A stretch of 64,000 nucleotides of DNA from Thiofilum sp. (GCF_016711335.1 NZ_JADJTF010000001.1:3534001-3598000), one strand, 5' to 3'. Counted from the stretch's first letter, positions 26,774 through 36,289 are shown. The notes: a model not told the origin generated them from the letters alone. Made by a program: numbers and translations.

Positions 26774-29076
26774 AGGATTTGCATCAGCTTAAGAGCCAGT
26801 ACAAAAATAGCGGTAGCCGCGCCTCCGGTAATTAAACCCGTAATTAAACTGCTTTTCTCACCCGATGTTTGACGCGTAGCAATTTTATTGACCTTATCTA
26901 ATTGACGATCCCGCAAGGTAATCACTTGATCGCGGGACCTTAACTGCTCATCACGTTGGTTAATCTGATTGAGATAATCATGAATGCGTAGTTCTTGCTG
27001 CTGCATTTGCACAGTTAAACGTTGTAACTCAGCATCTAAGTGACGAATATGGGTTTCTTTTACTGCAATGGTTTGATCGCGCTCAGCGATGGTTTGATCG
27101 CGTTGCTGTAACTGCAAGATTTGCTCTTGTAACTTTTGATCGCGCTCACTTAAGGCTTGATCACGCTTTTGTAATTGACGCTCACGCTCAGCAATCACTA
27201 AATCGCGCTCGGCAATAGTTTCTTCGCGCTGAGCCAAAGTTTGATCGCGCTCTTGAATCACTGAACCTAGTTGAGTGATTTGTTGATTAAGTGCTTTGAC
27301 GGTGACATCGCGCTCGGCCAACTGAGCATCACGAACTTGAATCGCTGCATCACGAGTTTGGATGGTTTGTTCGCGTTGTTGTAATTCACTATCGCGCTCA
27401 CTTAACGATTGATCACGCTGCTTTAACTCAAGTTGTAAATGTTCAATCTGGTGATCGCGCTCTTGAATACTCTTATCACGCTCAGCAATGGTGGTATCAC
27501 GCGTAGTCACTTGAGTATTGACTTGCTGAATCGTATGTTCGCGCTCAGAAATCGTATAGTCACGCATTTGAATGACTTTATCGCGCTCTTGAATACTACC
27601 ATCGCGGGTTTGGATACCCTGCTCTAGACCATTAATCGTCTGCTCGCGTAGTGTTAAGGTTTGATCACGCTCACTTAAAGTCTTTTCACGTTCCTGTAAT
27701 TGCGTATTAAGCTGAGCCAGTTGATGATCACGCTGTTGGATCTGTTGATCACGCTCATTGAGTTGTTGATCACGATTATGCAGTTGAGTATCACGTTGCT
27801 GTAATTGCTTATCGCGCTCGGTGAGTTGCACCGTATGAGCGCTAATACTTTGATCCCGCGCTGTTAATACTTCGTCCTTTTCCTTAATGTGTGCATCACG
27901 TTCAGTCAAATGTTGATCGCGCTTAGTCAGTGCTTGATCCCGCGCTTTTAAAACCTCATCACGCTCTCTAACCTGCTCATCTGCATGGGCAATGCGTTGA
28001 TCGCGCCATTGTAAGTGCTCATCGCGCTCCGCGATTTGTTTGTCACGTAAAGCTAATTGCTCCTCTAAGGCTTTAATAGCATCTAAATGCTTAAAGCTCT
28101 GCTGATCACGCTCCGCAATCGCTCGCTCACGCTCGGTTAGGGTTAGGTCACGCTCACTAATAATGAGGTCAAGTTTCGCTAGCTGCTGATCACGCTGACC
28201 TACATTATCATCGCGTTCGGCTAATTGTTTTTGTTGCGCGGAAAGTCGAGCATCACGCTCGATTAAGAGCTGCTCTTTGCGAGCCAGTACCTCCTCACGA
28301 GCTTGAATTTGTTTATCACGTTCCGCAATCGCCTGATCACGCACTTGTACCTGTAATTGAGCCTCAGCTAAGCGTCGATTGCGCTCTGAGAGTTGTTCAT
28401 CACGCTCAGCAACGGTTTGATCACGGGTGGAGAGCTGCAAATCACGCTCTTTTAAGAGCTTTTCCTGCTCCAAGGTTTGGCGGGTACGCTCTTGTAGCTG
28501 CTGCTCACGCTCAATAAATTGCTGATCTTTTTTCTTGAGTGATTCATCGCGCCCCTGCACGATTTTGTCTTTACTTTGCAACGCTTGATCAAAGCGTAAA
28601 ATGGCACGATCTTTTTCATCTAATGCACGGTCTCGCTGCTGAATCACCAGCTCTTTTTCTTGCAAGAGCTTTTCAAAGTGCATCAAAGACTTTTCTAATT
28701 CCCGCAGACGTACTTCGCGTTCTTTAATAATCGCATCTTTATTACCCACAAAGTCTTCACGACTTTGCAAAGACGCCATTTGTTTATCAATGCGTGTAGC
28801 TAGTGACTGGAGCGTTTGTTCTTTTTCATTAAGGCGCTGGGTGAGTTCTTTAAGCGCCGCATCACGCTCATCAATGCGCAAATCACGGGTGCGGATATGT
28901 CCATCTTTTTCTGACAGGGCCGCTGACTGAGCTTGTAGGCGTTGCTCATAGCTAAAGAGGCGTTGTTCTAGAGTACGCAGATTATCTTTGAGGGCTAGTT
29001 TATCCTGTACCGTTAAAGAGGCATTGGAGTCTAATTTATTAATCAAATCCAAGTCTTGCTCATCCAGCTTTAGCAT
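26770..29076 (-). CDS. Giant heptad-repeat coiled-coil protein with C-terminal membrane anchor
   Basis: A protein of 768 residues. About residues 35-735 are almost uninterrupted 7-residue repeats with consensus (L/I)-x-E-R-D-x-x, for example IAERDKQ, LSERDQT and LAERDDN, so a very long and highly charged coiled coil is expected. A single hydrophobic segment at about residues 746-766 (LITGLITGGAATAIFVLALK) is followed by only a few residues, making this a tail-anchored protein. The DNA shows matching 21-base periodicity. No enzymatic domain is visible. It lies divergent from a CHAT protein. Its role as scaffold, tether or ruler is inference. Confidence 0.8.
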   Translation of the reverse strand: MLKLDEQDLDLINKLDSNASLTVQDKLALKDNLRTLEQRLFSYEQRLQAQSAALSEKDGHIRTRDLRIDERDAALKELTQRLNEKEQTLQSLATRIDKQMASLQSREDFVGNKDAIIKEREVRLRELEKSLMHFEKLLQEKELVIQQRDRALDEKDRAILRFDQALQSKDKIVQGRDESLKKKDQQFIEREQQLQERTRQTLEQEKLLKERDLQLSTRDQTVAERDEQLSERNRRLAEAQLQVQVRDQAIAERDKQIQAREEVLARKEQLLIERDARLSAQQKQLAERDDNVGQRDQQLAKLDLIISERDLTLTERERAIAERDQQSFKHLDAIKALEEQLALRDKQIAERDEHLQWRDQRIAHADEQVRERDEVLKARDQALTKRDQHLTERDAHIKEKDEVLTARDQSISAHTVQLTERDKQLQQRDTQLHNRDQQLNERDQQIQQRDHQLAQLNTQLQEREKTLSERDQTLTLREQTINGLEQGIQTRDGSIQERDKVIQMRDYTISEREHTIQQVNTQVTTRDTTIAERDKSIQERDHQIEHLQLELKQRDQSLSERDSELQQREQTIQTRDAAIQVRDAQLAERDVTVKALNQQITQLGSVIQERDQTLAQREETIAERDLVIAERERQLQKRDQALSERDQKLQEQILQLQQRDQTIAERDQTIAVKETHIRHLDAELQRLTVQMQQQELRIHDYLNQINQRDEQLRSRDQVITLRDRQLDKVNKIATRQTSGEKSSLITGLITGGAATAIFVLALKLMQIL

Positions 29077-29090
29077 AAGTACGTCCCAGT

Positions 29091-29129
29091 GGGGTCAATG
29101 AAAGGGGTCAATGAAAGGGGTCTATGAAT
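29091..29129. repeat. Three tandem copies of a 13-bp unit
   Basis: The unit GGGGTCAATGAAA occurs twice exactly and once with changes, in direct tandem, in the short gap between the divergent heptad-repeat and CHAT genes. It could be an operator array for both promoters or simple slippage. Confidence 0.7.
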
Positions 29130-29216
29130 TTTGGCATATTTAATGGTGGGATGCCATGCAGTGTTTTTCTAGCGAAGTCGTTATAATGAGCCAATAGTTT
29201 ACTCTTAGGCAACACT

Positions 29217-29966
29217 ATGCAGCATACAATTCTAGTTCTCGCCGCTAATCCTACCGACACTAAACCACTGCGCCTTGATCAAGAGGTGCGCGATATTCGA
29301 GAAGGCTTGCAACGCGCTCAACAACGTGATGCTTTTAAGTTAGAAACACGCCATGCGTTACGTGCTCAGGATTTACGCCGTGCTTTATTAGAAGTGAAAC
29401 CCACCATTGTGCATTTTAGTGGGCATGGTGAGGGCTTATTAGGCTTAATGCTTGAGGATCCAACGGGCAAAGCCCAAGCTATTCCTAATGAGGCCTTAGG
29501 TAGTTTGTTGAGTTTGTTTAAAGATAAGATTCAGTGTGTGCTACTCAATGCATGTTATAGCCGTGTGCAAGCGGAGGTAATCACTCAATATATTCCCTAT
29601 GTCATAGGCATGTCAGAGGCTATTTCCGATAAGGCGGCACTGGAATATGCCGTAGCCTTTTATGATGCATTAGGAGCTGGAGAGTCATTTGAGTTTGCAC
29701 ATCAATTGGGGGTGACAGCAATTGGTTTGGCGGGGATCAAAGGGGCGGAGATTCCAGTGCTGCTAACTAATACAGCGTTATTAAAACCTGTTGTGGCAGA
29801 GCCAGTGACTAGGGGGGCGAGTACTTCTAGCTTATCGGTGCGTAATCATGAATTGCTGCTTAAGAAACTGGAGCTATTGCAGCGGCAACGAATTATGGAG
29901 ACGCGTGTGGAGGAGCAAATGCGGCTAGATTGGGTAATTGAGGAAACGCAGAAGCTATTGAGCTAG
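29217..29966 (+). CDS. CHAT-domain (caspase-like) protein with C-terminal adaptor helix module
   Basis: This 249-residue protein has a CHAT/caspase-like fold. The catalytic histidine is predicted at H70 (VHFSGHG) and the cysteine at C113 (LLNACYS), with the typical N-terminal ILVLAANPTDTKPLRLDQEVR stretch in two parts. After a short linker, residues 213-248 form a helical module containing LQRQRIMETRVEEQMRLD. This module is nearly identical to the N-terminus of the SUMF1-domain protein at 34247-35275 and is distantly present at 36290-36691. The layout (protease plus small adaptor) matches effector-associated-domain proteins of bacterial conflict systems. It has no signal peptide. Confidence 0.85.
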   Translation: MQHTILVLAANPTDTKPLRLDQEVRDIREGLQRAQQRDAFKLETRHALRAQDLRRALLEVKPTIVHFSGHGEGLLGLMLEDPTGKAQAIPNEALGSLLSLFKDKIQCVLLNACYSRVQAEVITQYIPYVIGMSEAISDKAALEYAVAFYDALGAGESFEFAHQLGVTAIGLAGIKGAEIPVLLTNTALLKPVVAEPVTRGASTSSLSVRNHELLLKKLELLQRQRIMETRVEEQMRLDWVIEETQKLLS

Positions 29967-30020
29967 TACGGATTACTAGCAATCCGTACCGCATCAATAC
30001 ACCGTAAAAATACTCAAAGC

Positions 30021-30914
30021 TTAATGCACTGAGCCATTAGGTTGATCAGCTAAAATGGCTTCTACCTCTGCCAAGCTTAATTGAAAAATATCCGCAATCG
30101 CTTGATGAGTCAGGGTATTCATTTGGGCTAATTGCTGCACACCACGACGCACCCGCTGCTGTTCTGCTTGACGCAATTTCTGCTCATTCAAAAGCTGTTG
30201 GTCTTTTTCATCTAATAAGGGTTGTAATTGCCGCATAGTTGCCTCTACTCCCCAACGATAACTGGCAAAGCGAGTGACATCGACTTGTGTAAGCATATTT
30301 TTTGCCTCGTCTAGGTTGGCTTGTAAGTCTCTATTATCTGCTAAAGTTTCTAGCATTTCATAATAATTCCGAAACGCTTGTTCGTTATCAGCAGTCAATT
30401 GTCGGAGACGCAACACAATATAATTGACAATTTCCTGCGCATCCTGACCTTTAAAATCACACAAGATTGCCAAAACTAAGGCTTCTGGCGTGTCCTGAGT
30501 GATTAATAAATTGCAATCTACCGTGTGCATATCGAGTACTTGATAACGATACTGTAGGTCAGGCTGTAAGTACTCATTGGGCATCGTCAGACGGGATTTA
30601 CCAATATAGACCAAATACTGATATACGGGTTCATCCTGATAAAGCATCACAATATCAGTGAGATAACGCAACATACGAATCGGCATGGTCGCATCGTTGG
30701 CGTTTTGAATTTCGACATGGAGAATAAATTGCTCACCATTAGCGCGGCGACGCATGCGAGCAACCATATCAGCACGGCGTGATTCAATGCGTTGTTGTTC
30801 GGTTTGTAATAATTCTACCGAATCGTGCTCTACATCAAGATGCAGCAAAATATTGGCAATATCAGCGGCTAAATGTTGTAACACGTCTTTACTAATAATG
30901 TCTTTTTCAGCCAT
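30021..30914 (-). CDS. Rpn/PD-(D/E)XK-type transposase-like nuclease family protein
   Basis: This 297-residue protein resembles the Rpn family of recombination-promoting nucleases and putative transposases. A likely nuclease core is RRADMVARM followed by FILHVEIQNAN, giving the D...E-x-Q pattern near residues 48-70. The C-terminal third is charged and helical (about residues 200-285). These proteins are common, often multi-copy, and not flanked by inverted repeats here, so it is not annotated as a mobile element. It lies tail to tail with the CHAT gene. Confidence 0.75.
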   Translation of the reverse strand: MAEKDIISKDVLQHLAADIANILLHLDVEHDSVELLQTEQQRIESRRADMVARMRRRANGEQFILHVEIQNANDATMPIRMLRYLTDIVMLYQDEPVYQYLVYIGKSRLTMPNEYLQPDLQYRYQVLDMHTVDCNLLITQDTPEALVLAILCDFKGQDAQEIVNYIVLRLRQLTADNEQAFRNYYEMLETLADNRDLQANLDEAKNMLTQVDVTRFASYRWGVEATMRQLQPLLDEKDQQLLNEQKLRQAEQQRVRRGVQQLAQMNTLTHQAIADIFQLSLAEVEAILADQPNGSVH

Positions 30915-31002
30915 CAGAGTGCTTTCTTAGGTGAATGGGTAAATAGATTATAGTGATTTTAGGGCTGTGGGGTTGGGTAATTATTCATTCATTACAGCTC
31001 AC

Positions 31003-31019
31003 GCCACTTATACAGTGGC
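31003..31019. terminator. Stem-loop after the caspase-Sel1 gene
   Basis: A perfect 6-base inverted repeat (GCCACT / AGTGGC) with a 5-base loop lies 20 bases downstream of the caspase-Sel1 stop. There is no T-run, so termination is only a possibility. Confidence 0.35.
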
Positions 31020-31038
31020 AGAGCAAGATTAAGTACTT

Positions 31039-34000
31039 TTATCGGCATTTATAGTTATGAGTGTGATTAGGGTCTGTATAGGGGTGTGCATGGGTGGTTG
31101 CCCCAGTACATCCGGGAACAGCAGGGTGCGTATGAGTGTAATCTTGTGGCGTTGCTGCCTCAGGTGCTTTGACTACCTCTCTTTTCTTATCACAATTGCC
31201 ACTAGAACAATCTACTACTGTGCGGACTACCTCCTTAATAACAGGCTTACTCTGAGAATCAATCAATCTTTGCAAATTATCACCTGCATAGCTATCTCCT
31301 AACTTTTTAGCTTTTAAATACCACTCCATTGCAGAGTCAATATCGCCTTGCTCTTCATAAATTATAGCTAAACTATTCTGAGATGAAATATTTCCGGCTT
31401 CAGCAGCTTTTTTAAGCCACATAATAGCATCTTCTTTGTTAAGTTCTTTACGATAGTAAAGAATCCCTAAATTATTTTGAGCTACATTATTATTCTGATC
31501 TGCAGCCAATTTATACCATTTTTTGGCAGTATCTAAATTTTCTTTCACGCCTGTAGTTCCGTAATCATAAATCGTACCTAATTTAAGCTGGGCTGAACTA
31601 CTTCCTAGATTAGCTGCCTCAGTATAAAGCTCGATAGCCTTTGAAGCATTTTCACTTACTCCCTCACCTTCTTCATGCATTAAACCTAACTCATATATAG
31701 CTCTTGCATCATTCTGATCTGCTGCTTTTTGAAATAAATCTAATGCTTGTAAGCTATCTGGTTTAAGGCCTAACTTTCCATATCGGTAAGCCCAACCTAT
31801 TGCTCTCTGAGCGCGAGCGTTTCCTTGATCTGCTGCTTTCTTATACCAATTAAGCGCCTGTTTTTCATCTTTTTCTAAACCAGCTTTATCATCCTCAAAA
31901 AACCAAGCCAAACTAACTTGCCCCTTTTCATTTTCTTGACTTGCAGATTTCCTATATAACTCCAATGCCTTTAACTCATCTTTTTTTAGTTCAGCTTTAC
32001 CATACTCGTAGAACTCACCTAAATTAGCTTGTGCCATAGCATTGCCTTGATCGGCTGCTTTTTGATATAGCTCTAAAGCTTTCTTTTCATTTTTTTCTAA
32101 GCCTCCTTTTCCAGAAGCATAAAACCAACCTAAATTATTTTGTGCATTAGCATAACCTTGATTTGCTGATTTTTTATATAACTCAACTGCCTTTTCTTCA
32201 TTTTTAGGCAATCCGTATAAAGCTCTTTCATAAGCAAAGCCTAGCTCAAGCTGGGCACGCGCTATGTCTTTATCCACCAATGCTTTTAAAAGATTTATAG
32301 CTAATTTTTCGTCTTTTTTTAACCCTCCTTCACCTTTGGCATGCATCAATGCTAAATTTACTTGGGCATCAATATTCCCTTGTTGTGCTGATGCTTCATA
32401 TAATTGACGCGCTTTTTCTTCATTTTTTTCTAAGCCTGCCTTTCCAGAAGCATGAAACCGACCTAAATTATTTTGTGCATCAGAGTTATTCTGATTGGCT
32501 GCTTTTTGATATAAGTCTAAAGCCTTTTTTTCATCTTTATCTAAACCACCTTTACCTTTCGCATAAAAGGCTCCTAAATTATTTTGAGCTTGGGCATAAC
32601 CTTGCTTTACTGCTGCCTCATAAAGATCTAGTGCTTTCTTTTCATCTTTTTCTAAGCCTCCTTTTCCAGACTCATAAAACCAACCCAGATTATTTTGTGC
32701 ATAAGCTAGCTGTTGATTTGAAGCCTTTTTATACCACTTAGTAGCCTCCTCCTCGGATTTCTCCACTCCTCTTCCATATTCATACATAACACCTAAGGCA
32801 TATTGGGCGTAACCAAAACCTTTTTCAGCTGCTTTCTCTAAAATAGGTATAGCTAAAGCCTGCTGCTCATAGTTATCTGATCCTCGATATTGATTGGCTA
32901 TCCAGCTATCTACAATCGGGTCATTTAAGTGCTTTAAGGTCTCTAATTTTTTATAGGCTTCCTGACTCTGTACTAAATAATGATCAGCTCTATCAGAATT
33001 CTTATCAAATCCTGCTGCCCCCCCTCGATAACCCCATTCTAACATCATACCTGCAAACACATTACCTTGATTGCTTAAACTCTCTAATTGCTCCACAGAG
33101 CTTTTATTAGAACTAAGATAAACATCCATAGCTTGGGCTAAAGCTTTTTGTTCAGTATTATCGCTCACTTGTTGTGTAGCAATACTAACAGCTTGCATTT
33201 GTGGATCTGCACTAGATACAGACATAGCACCTTCGGCAACTAAAAGCTCTTGCAAATTAATTAACTCTTTTGGATTTTTCTGGGCCTTGATTAATAGCTC
33301 TGCTATTTGTGCTTTGGTAGATTCCCCGAATAGTTTTTTAGCCTTAGGCAATCCTGCAAAATATAGTCGACCTGACAACCCTTTAATTTCACGAGGTAAC
33401 TGCTTGAAGTTCGTTGACACTTCAACATCTCTCCTTACTAAATCAAAAATATCAGCTAAATCGATCTCTGGGGTACGCAGATGTTTTAATAAAGCAGTGG
33501 CATAAGGACTATTACGTTGCCCACTATCACCATCTAAAGCTATCGTTCCAGGTGAAGCCGAATACGCTACCCAAAACCCCGAAGGAAAACTAATCTCACC
33601 CAGTCCTTGTGCTATTTTAGCACTACGAGCTCCTTGCTCTAACTTTGCTTTATATGGGTTATCACGACATGCATCTAAAATAACAATACCCGCTTTAGGC
33701 TGACCCTCTTTTAAAGAGCTTAATACTGTATCTAATTTAATACCGTCACCATTCTCCAACATTATCTTAGAAGCGTAGTCACTACCAATCGGTAATAAGT
33801 AATTCACACCATCAACTTGCAAACCATGACCCGCAAAATAATAAACCACTATGCTATTAGGGTTTTCTAATAAAAGAAGCTTAATATCCTCTAAAGCATT
33901 TAGTATTTGAGAGCGGGTTGCATCATAGAGTACCTTAGGCTCCTCAAACCCAAGCTCTTTTAGAGCCTTTGCCATATCCTCCGCATCATGCTTAGGATTA

Positions 34001-34218
34001 ATCAACGATTTTTCACTATAATCACTATTACCAATTATTAAGGCAAAACGTTTTCCAGACGTATCAATAACAACACCATTACTCACTTTACTTTCTGGAG
34101 TAGTATTTTCTGCATAGCTAAAATAAGGTGTGACTAATAAAGATAATACTAGGCTGGATAAAAATAGTTTAGGTAACAACAAACGAACTATATCCAAGGA
34201 TTTTATTGCATGACTCAT
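31039..34218 (-). CDS. Secreted caspase-family protein with about 14 Sel1 repeats
   Basis: A protein of 1059 residues with a predicted signal sequence or anchor at about residues 12-36. The caspase p20-like domain covers residues 56-290, with catalytic His131 (YFAGHG) and Cys184 (ILDACRDN). From about residue 460 to 985 there are roughly fourteen Sel1/TPR-like repeats of 36-38 residues with cores such as AQNNLGWFY. The last 35 residues are rich in His and Cys (THTHP, THAHPY, NHTHNYKC), suggesting a metal site. It is 28 bases downstream of the SUMF1 gene, so the two are co-transcribed. The periplasmic location is inferred. Confidence 0.88.
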   Translation of the reverse strand: MSHAIKSLDIVRLLLPKLFLSSLVLSLLVTPYFSYAENTTPESKVSNGVVIDTSGKRFALIIGNSDYSEKSLINPKHDAEDMAKALKELGFEEPKVLYDATRSQILNALEDIKLLLLENPNSIVVYYFAGHGLQVDGVNYLLPIGSDYASKIMLENGDGIKLDTVLSSLKEGQPKAGIVILDACRDNPYKAKLEQGARSAKIAQGLGEISFPSGFWVAYSASPGTIALDGDSGQRNSPYATALLKHLRTPEIDLADIFDLVRRDVEVSTNFKQLPREIKGLSGRLYFAGLPKAKKLFGESTKAQIAELLIKAQKNPKELINLQELLVAEGAMSVSSADPQMQAVSIATQQVSDNTEQKALAQAMDVYLSSNKSSVEQLESLSNQGNVFAGMMLEWGYRGGAAGFDKNSDRADHYLVQSQEAYKKLETLKHLNDPIVDSWIANQYRGSDNYEQQALAIPILEKAAEKGFGYAQYALGVMYEYGRGVEKSEEEATKWYKKASNQQLAYAQNNLGWFYESGKGGLEKDEKKALDLYEAAVKQGYAQAQNNLGAFYAKGKGGLDKDEKKALDLYQKAANQNNSDAQNNLGRFHASGKAGLEKNEEKARQLYEASAQQGNIDAQVNLALMHAKGEGGLKKDEKLAINLLKALVDKDIARAQLELGFAYERALYGLPKNEEKAVELYKKSANQGYANAQNNLGWFYASGKGGLEKNEKKALELYQKAADQGNAMAQANLGEFYEYGKAELKKDELKALELYRKSASQENEKGQVSLAWFFEDDKAGLEKDEKQALNWYKKAADQGNARAQRAIGWAYRYGKLGLKPDSLQALDLFQKAADQNDARAIYELGLMHEEGEGVSENASKAIELYTEAANLGSSSAQLKLGTIYDYGTTGVKENLDTAKKWYKLAADQNNNVAQNNLGILYYRKELNKEDAIMWLKKAAEAGNISSQNSLAIIYEEQGDIDSAMEWYLKAKKLGDSYAGDNLQRLIDSQSKPVIKEVVRTVVDCSSGNCDKKREVVKAPEAATPQDYTHTHPAVPGCTGATTHAHPYTDPNHTHNYKCR

Positions 34219-34246
34219 ACGGGCACTCCCATTTTATTAACTAAAC

Positions 34247-35275
34247 TTACTCAATATCCAAAGCCACACGAAAACCTACCCCATCACTGCGCTCTGAAGC
34301 CCATGCAGTATAGCGATAGGCTGATCTGAGCATTTCAGCTCCCCTAACCCATGAGCCGCCACGCAATACATAAGCGGTTTGTTCTGGATTAACTAAGGTA
34401 TTAACCTGCTTGCCATACTCTATATAAGGATCAGCACACCACTCCCATACATTACCGTGCATATCGTACAAACCATATGCATTAGGCTTATAGGAAGCGA
34501 CCTTAGCAGTACCCGACTCCTTACCTTCTATTGAGCATGATTTACCCTGAGCACCATCAAAACGAGCGCCATTTTTGGCATTAGAATCACAAGCGGGCGG
34601 CTCACTTCCCCAAGAATAAGCATTCTTTTCCCACTCACCTGCTCGTGCGGCGTACTCCCATTCAATTTCTGTTGGCAAACGATAGCGCTTACCTGTTTTG
34701 CTGCTAAGCCAACGCAAATAATCCTTAGTATCCAACCAACTGACATTGATAACAGGATGTGAACCGCGCCCCCAACCATGATCAGCAGGTGTGTAGCCAT
34801 TACATCCACCCTCAGCAACACACGCATCCCATTGAAAAAAAGTGATCTCGGTACTAGATAACTGAAAACCACGCACTTCAATAGGTTTAGCCAAGTGTTT
34901 TTCATGCTCAAAACAGCGCTTTACGATACCCTTTACTAGATCGCGTGGCTCTAGACACCCCATCACAAATGCACCACTTGGTATAGCGACCATTTCCGGA
35001 AGTAGAGGAAGTTGTACCCATTGCTGATAGGCGAAGTATCCTCCAGCGACCCCACTAAAAATACCCACACCCATAGCTAGTTTTTTCCCAAAGATCGAAA
35101 ACACTGAAATAGCTAGGCGCTGATGGGCTTTAACCAATTGTTGTTGAGTATCTTCAATAACAGCATCTAGCCGCATCTGCTCCTCAACACGAGTTTCTAG
35201 CGCACGCTGTCTCTGTAAACGATCTAATTTTTCTTCGAGAATCTGAATGGGTTTAGGCTTGGGGTTATCCGACAT
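34247..35275 (-). CDS. Membrane-anchored SUMF1/FGE-domain protein with N-terminal adaptor module
   Basis: A protein of 342 residues. Residues 12-47 form the helical module LQRQRALETRVEEQMRLD, shared with the CHAT protein. One membrane helix follows at about 65-82. From about 92 to 340 is a formylglycine-generating-enzyme (SUMF1) fold, with MVAIPSGAFVMG, RLPTEIEWEYAARAG, YDMHGNVWEWC and LRGGSW motifs. The cysteine pair that FGE needs near the GGSW region is absent (GGSWVRGAEML), so formylglycine synthesis is unlikely and a binding role is more plausible. It lies upstream of the secreted caspase gene in one operon. Confidence 0.88.
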   Translation of the reverse strand: MSDNPKPKPIQILEEKLDRLQRQRALETRVEEQMRLDAVIEDTQQQLVKAHQRLAISVFSIFGKKLAMGVGIFSGVAGGYFAYQQWVQLPLLPEMVAIPSGAFVMGCLEPRDLVKGIVKRCFEHEKHLAKPIEVRGFQLSSTEITFFQWDACVAEGGCNGYTPADHGWGRGSHPVINVSWLDTKDYLRWLSSKTGKRYRLPTEIEWEYAARAGEWEKNAYSWGSEPPACDSNAKNGARFDGAQGKSCSIEGKESGTAKVASYKPNAYGLYDMHGNVWEWCADPYIEYGKQVNTLVNPEQTAYVLRGGSWVRGAEMLRSAYRYTAWASERSDGVGFRVALDIE

Positions 35276-35570
35276 AAAAATCCTTCAGCACTCATATTGT
35301 GGCTCAGCGGCAAGAGGGGTTGAAAAGTGCAGATTACCAACAGCAAAGAGTCAATACTATCTTAAAAAGATGACCGCTAGTCTGAAAGGATTGGATAAAT
35401 AAGTCAACAAGCTAAAAAGAGCCTCCAGCCTAAATCAATATTTTATCTAAAGTTGCACAACTTTTTATAAACTTGAAACACACTTTAGGCATAAAAACCC
35501 TATCACTAACACTTCTTTCGTATCTGCTTGACTACCAGACCAGACTAGACCAGACTCATAGTAGAGGTAC
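35276..35570. promoter_or_regulatory. Intergenic region with tandem repeat ahead of phd-vapC
   Basis: These 295 bases separate the divergent SUMF1 and antitoxin genes. A 10-base unit, AGACCAGACT, occurs twice in tandem at 35537-35556, 14 bases before the antitoxin ATG. This is a place where Phd-type antitoxins often bind, so it is a candidate autoregulatory operator. Nothing else is clear. Confidence 0.45.
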
Positions 35571-35822
35571 ATGATTATGCACATTACTAATATCTCAGAG
35601 GCTAAAAGCAGCCTATCGGCTTTGATTGCTTTGGTTGAGCAAGGTCAAGAAATCATTATTGGCAAAGCAGGCAAACCCGTTGCGCGTTTAATTCCCTATC
35701 AAGCGGATCAAGCCGACCGTGTATTGGGTGGGAGTTGGGAAGGCAAGGTCAAAATAGCAGACGACTTTGACACTCTACCTGCTGAAATTATGAGCGCTTT
35801 TCAGGGTTATGGGACACTATGA
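35571..35822 (+). CDS. Phd/YefM family antitoxin
   Basis: An 83-residue antitoxin. The N-terminal ISEAKSSLSALIALVEQGQEIIIGKAGKPVARLIP region (in pieces) is the Phd/YefM DNA-binding fold, and the acidic C-terminal tail (ADDFDTLPAEIM) should cover the toxin active site. A second ATG two codons in is possible. The stop overlaps the toxin start by 4 bases. Confidence 0.92.
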   Translation: MIMHITNISEAKSSLSALIALVEQGQEIIIGKAGKPVARLIPYQADQADRVLGGSWEGKVKIADDFDTLPAEIMSAFQGYGTL

Positions 35823-36196
35823 ATCTACTGTTAGATACGCATGCTCTCATTTGGGCACTGGAAAATAACCCTACTTTAAGCACACCAGCACGAGCCGCCA
35901 TCATTAACGGCAAAAACAATGTTTATGTAAGCGCTGCCTCGGTCTGGGAAATGTCCATTAAACAGGCACTAGGTAAACTCGAAGTACCAGATAACCTATT
36001 TGAAGAAATTAAGGCTCACCGTTTTATACACTTACCTATTGCGCTAGCACATGGCGATGTCGCCGGAAAACTTCCCGCGATTCACCAAGACTCTTTTGAT
36101 CGTATGCTTATTGCTCAGGCTCTAATAGAAAATCTAGTGTTAGTCACTAGAGATCAGTATATCCCTCAATATGCGGTCAAAGTACTTCAGGCTTAA
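35819..36196 (+). CDS. vapC: PIN-domain ribonuclease toxin (VapC-like)
   Basis: A 125-residue PIN-domain toxin. The acidic catalytic residues are D6 (LLLDTHALIW), E44 (SVWEMSIK), D94 (DSFDRMLIAQA) and D112 (VTRDQ), the expected four. It should cleave RNA when released by the adjacent Phd-type antitoxin, with which it is translationally coupled. The pair sits in the middle of the caspase/adaptor cluster and may be an independent insertion or a stabilising element. Confidence 0.93.
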   Translation: MNLLLDTHALIWALENNPTLSTPARAAIINGKNNVYVSAASVWEMSIKQALGKLEVPDNLFEEIKAHRFIHLPIALAHGDVAGKLPAIHQDSFDRMLIAQALIENLVLVTRDQYIPQYAVKVLQA

Positions 36197-36214
36197 TGAT
36201 AGTGTGTCATTAAG
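36192..36214 (+). terminator. Stem-loop at vapC 3' end
   Basis: A perfect 8-base inverted repeat (CTTAATGA / TCATTAAG) with a 7-base loop overlaps the vapC stop codon. It is a likely transcription end of the toxin-antitoxin operon, although no clear T-run follows. Confidence 0.45.
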
Positions 36215-36289
36215 TACCCCTTATTCCAGTTTATCTACCGTTAATCATTAGGCTATACTGCTTTTATTCCCTCCTCTCTAAGGGCAGTT

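Noticed and set aside
26770..29076. Dense 21-bp periodic repeats suggesting a non-coding satellite or CRISPR
   Set aside because: The period equals one heptad and the minus strand is open for 768 codons with a sensible C-terminal anchor.
30021..30914. Insertion sequence transposase
   Set aside because: The protein resembles Rpn-type nucleases, but no terminal inverted repeats or target duplication were seen around it, so it is kept as a plain gene.
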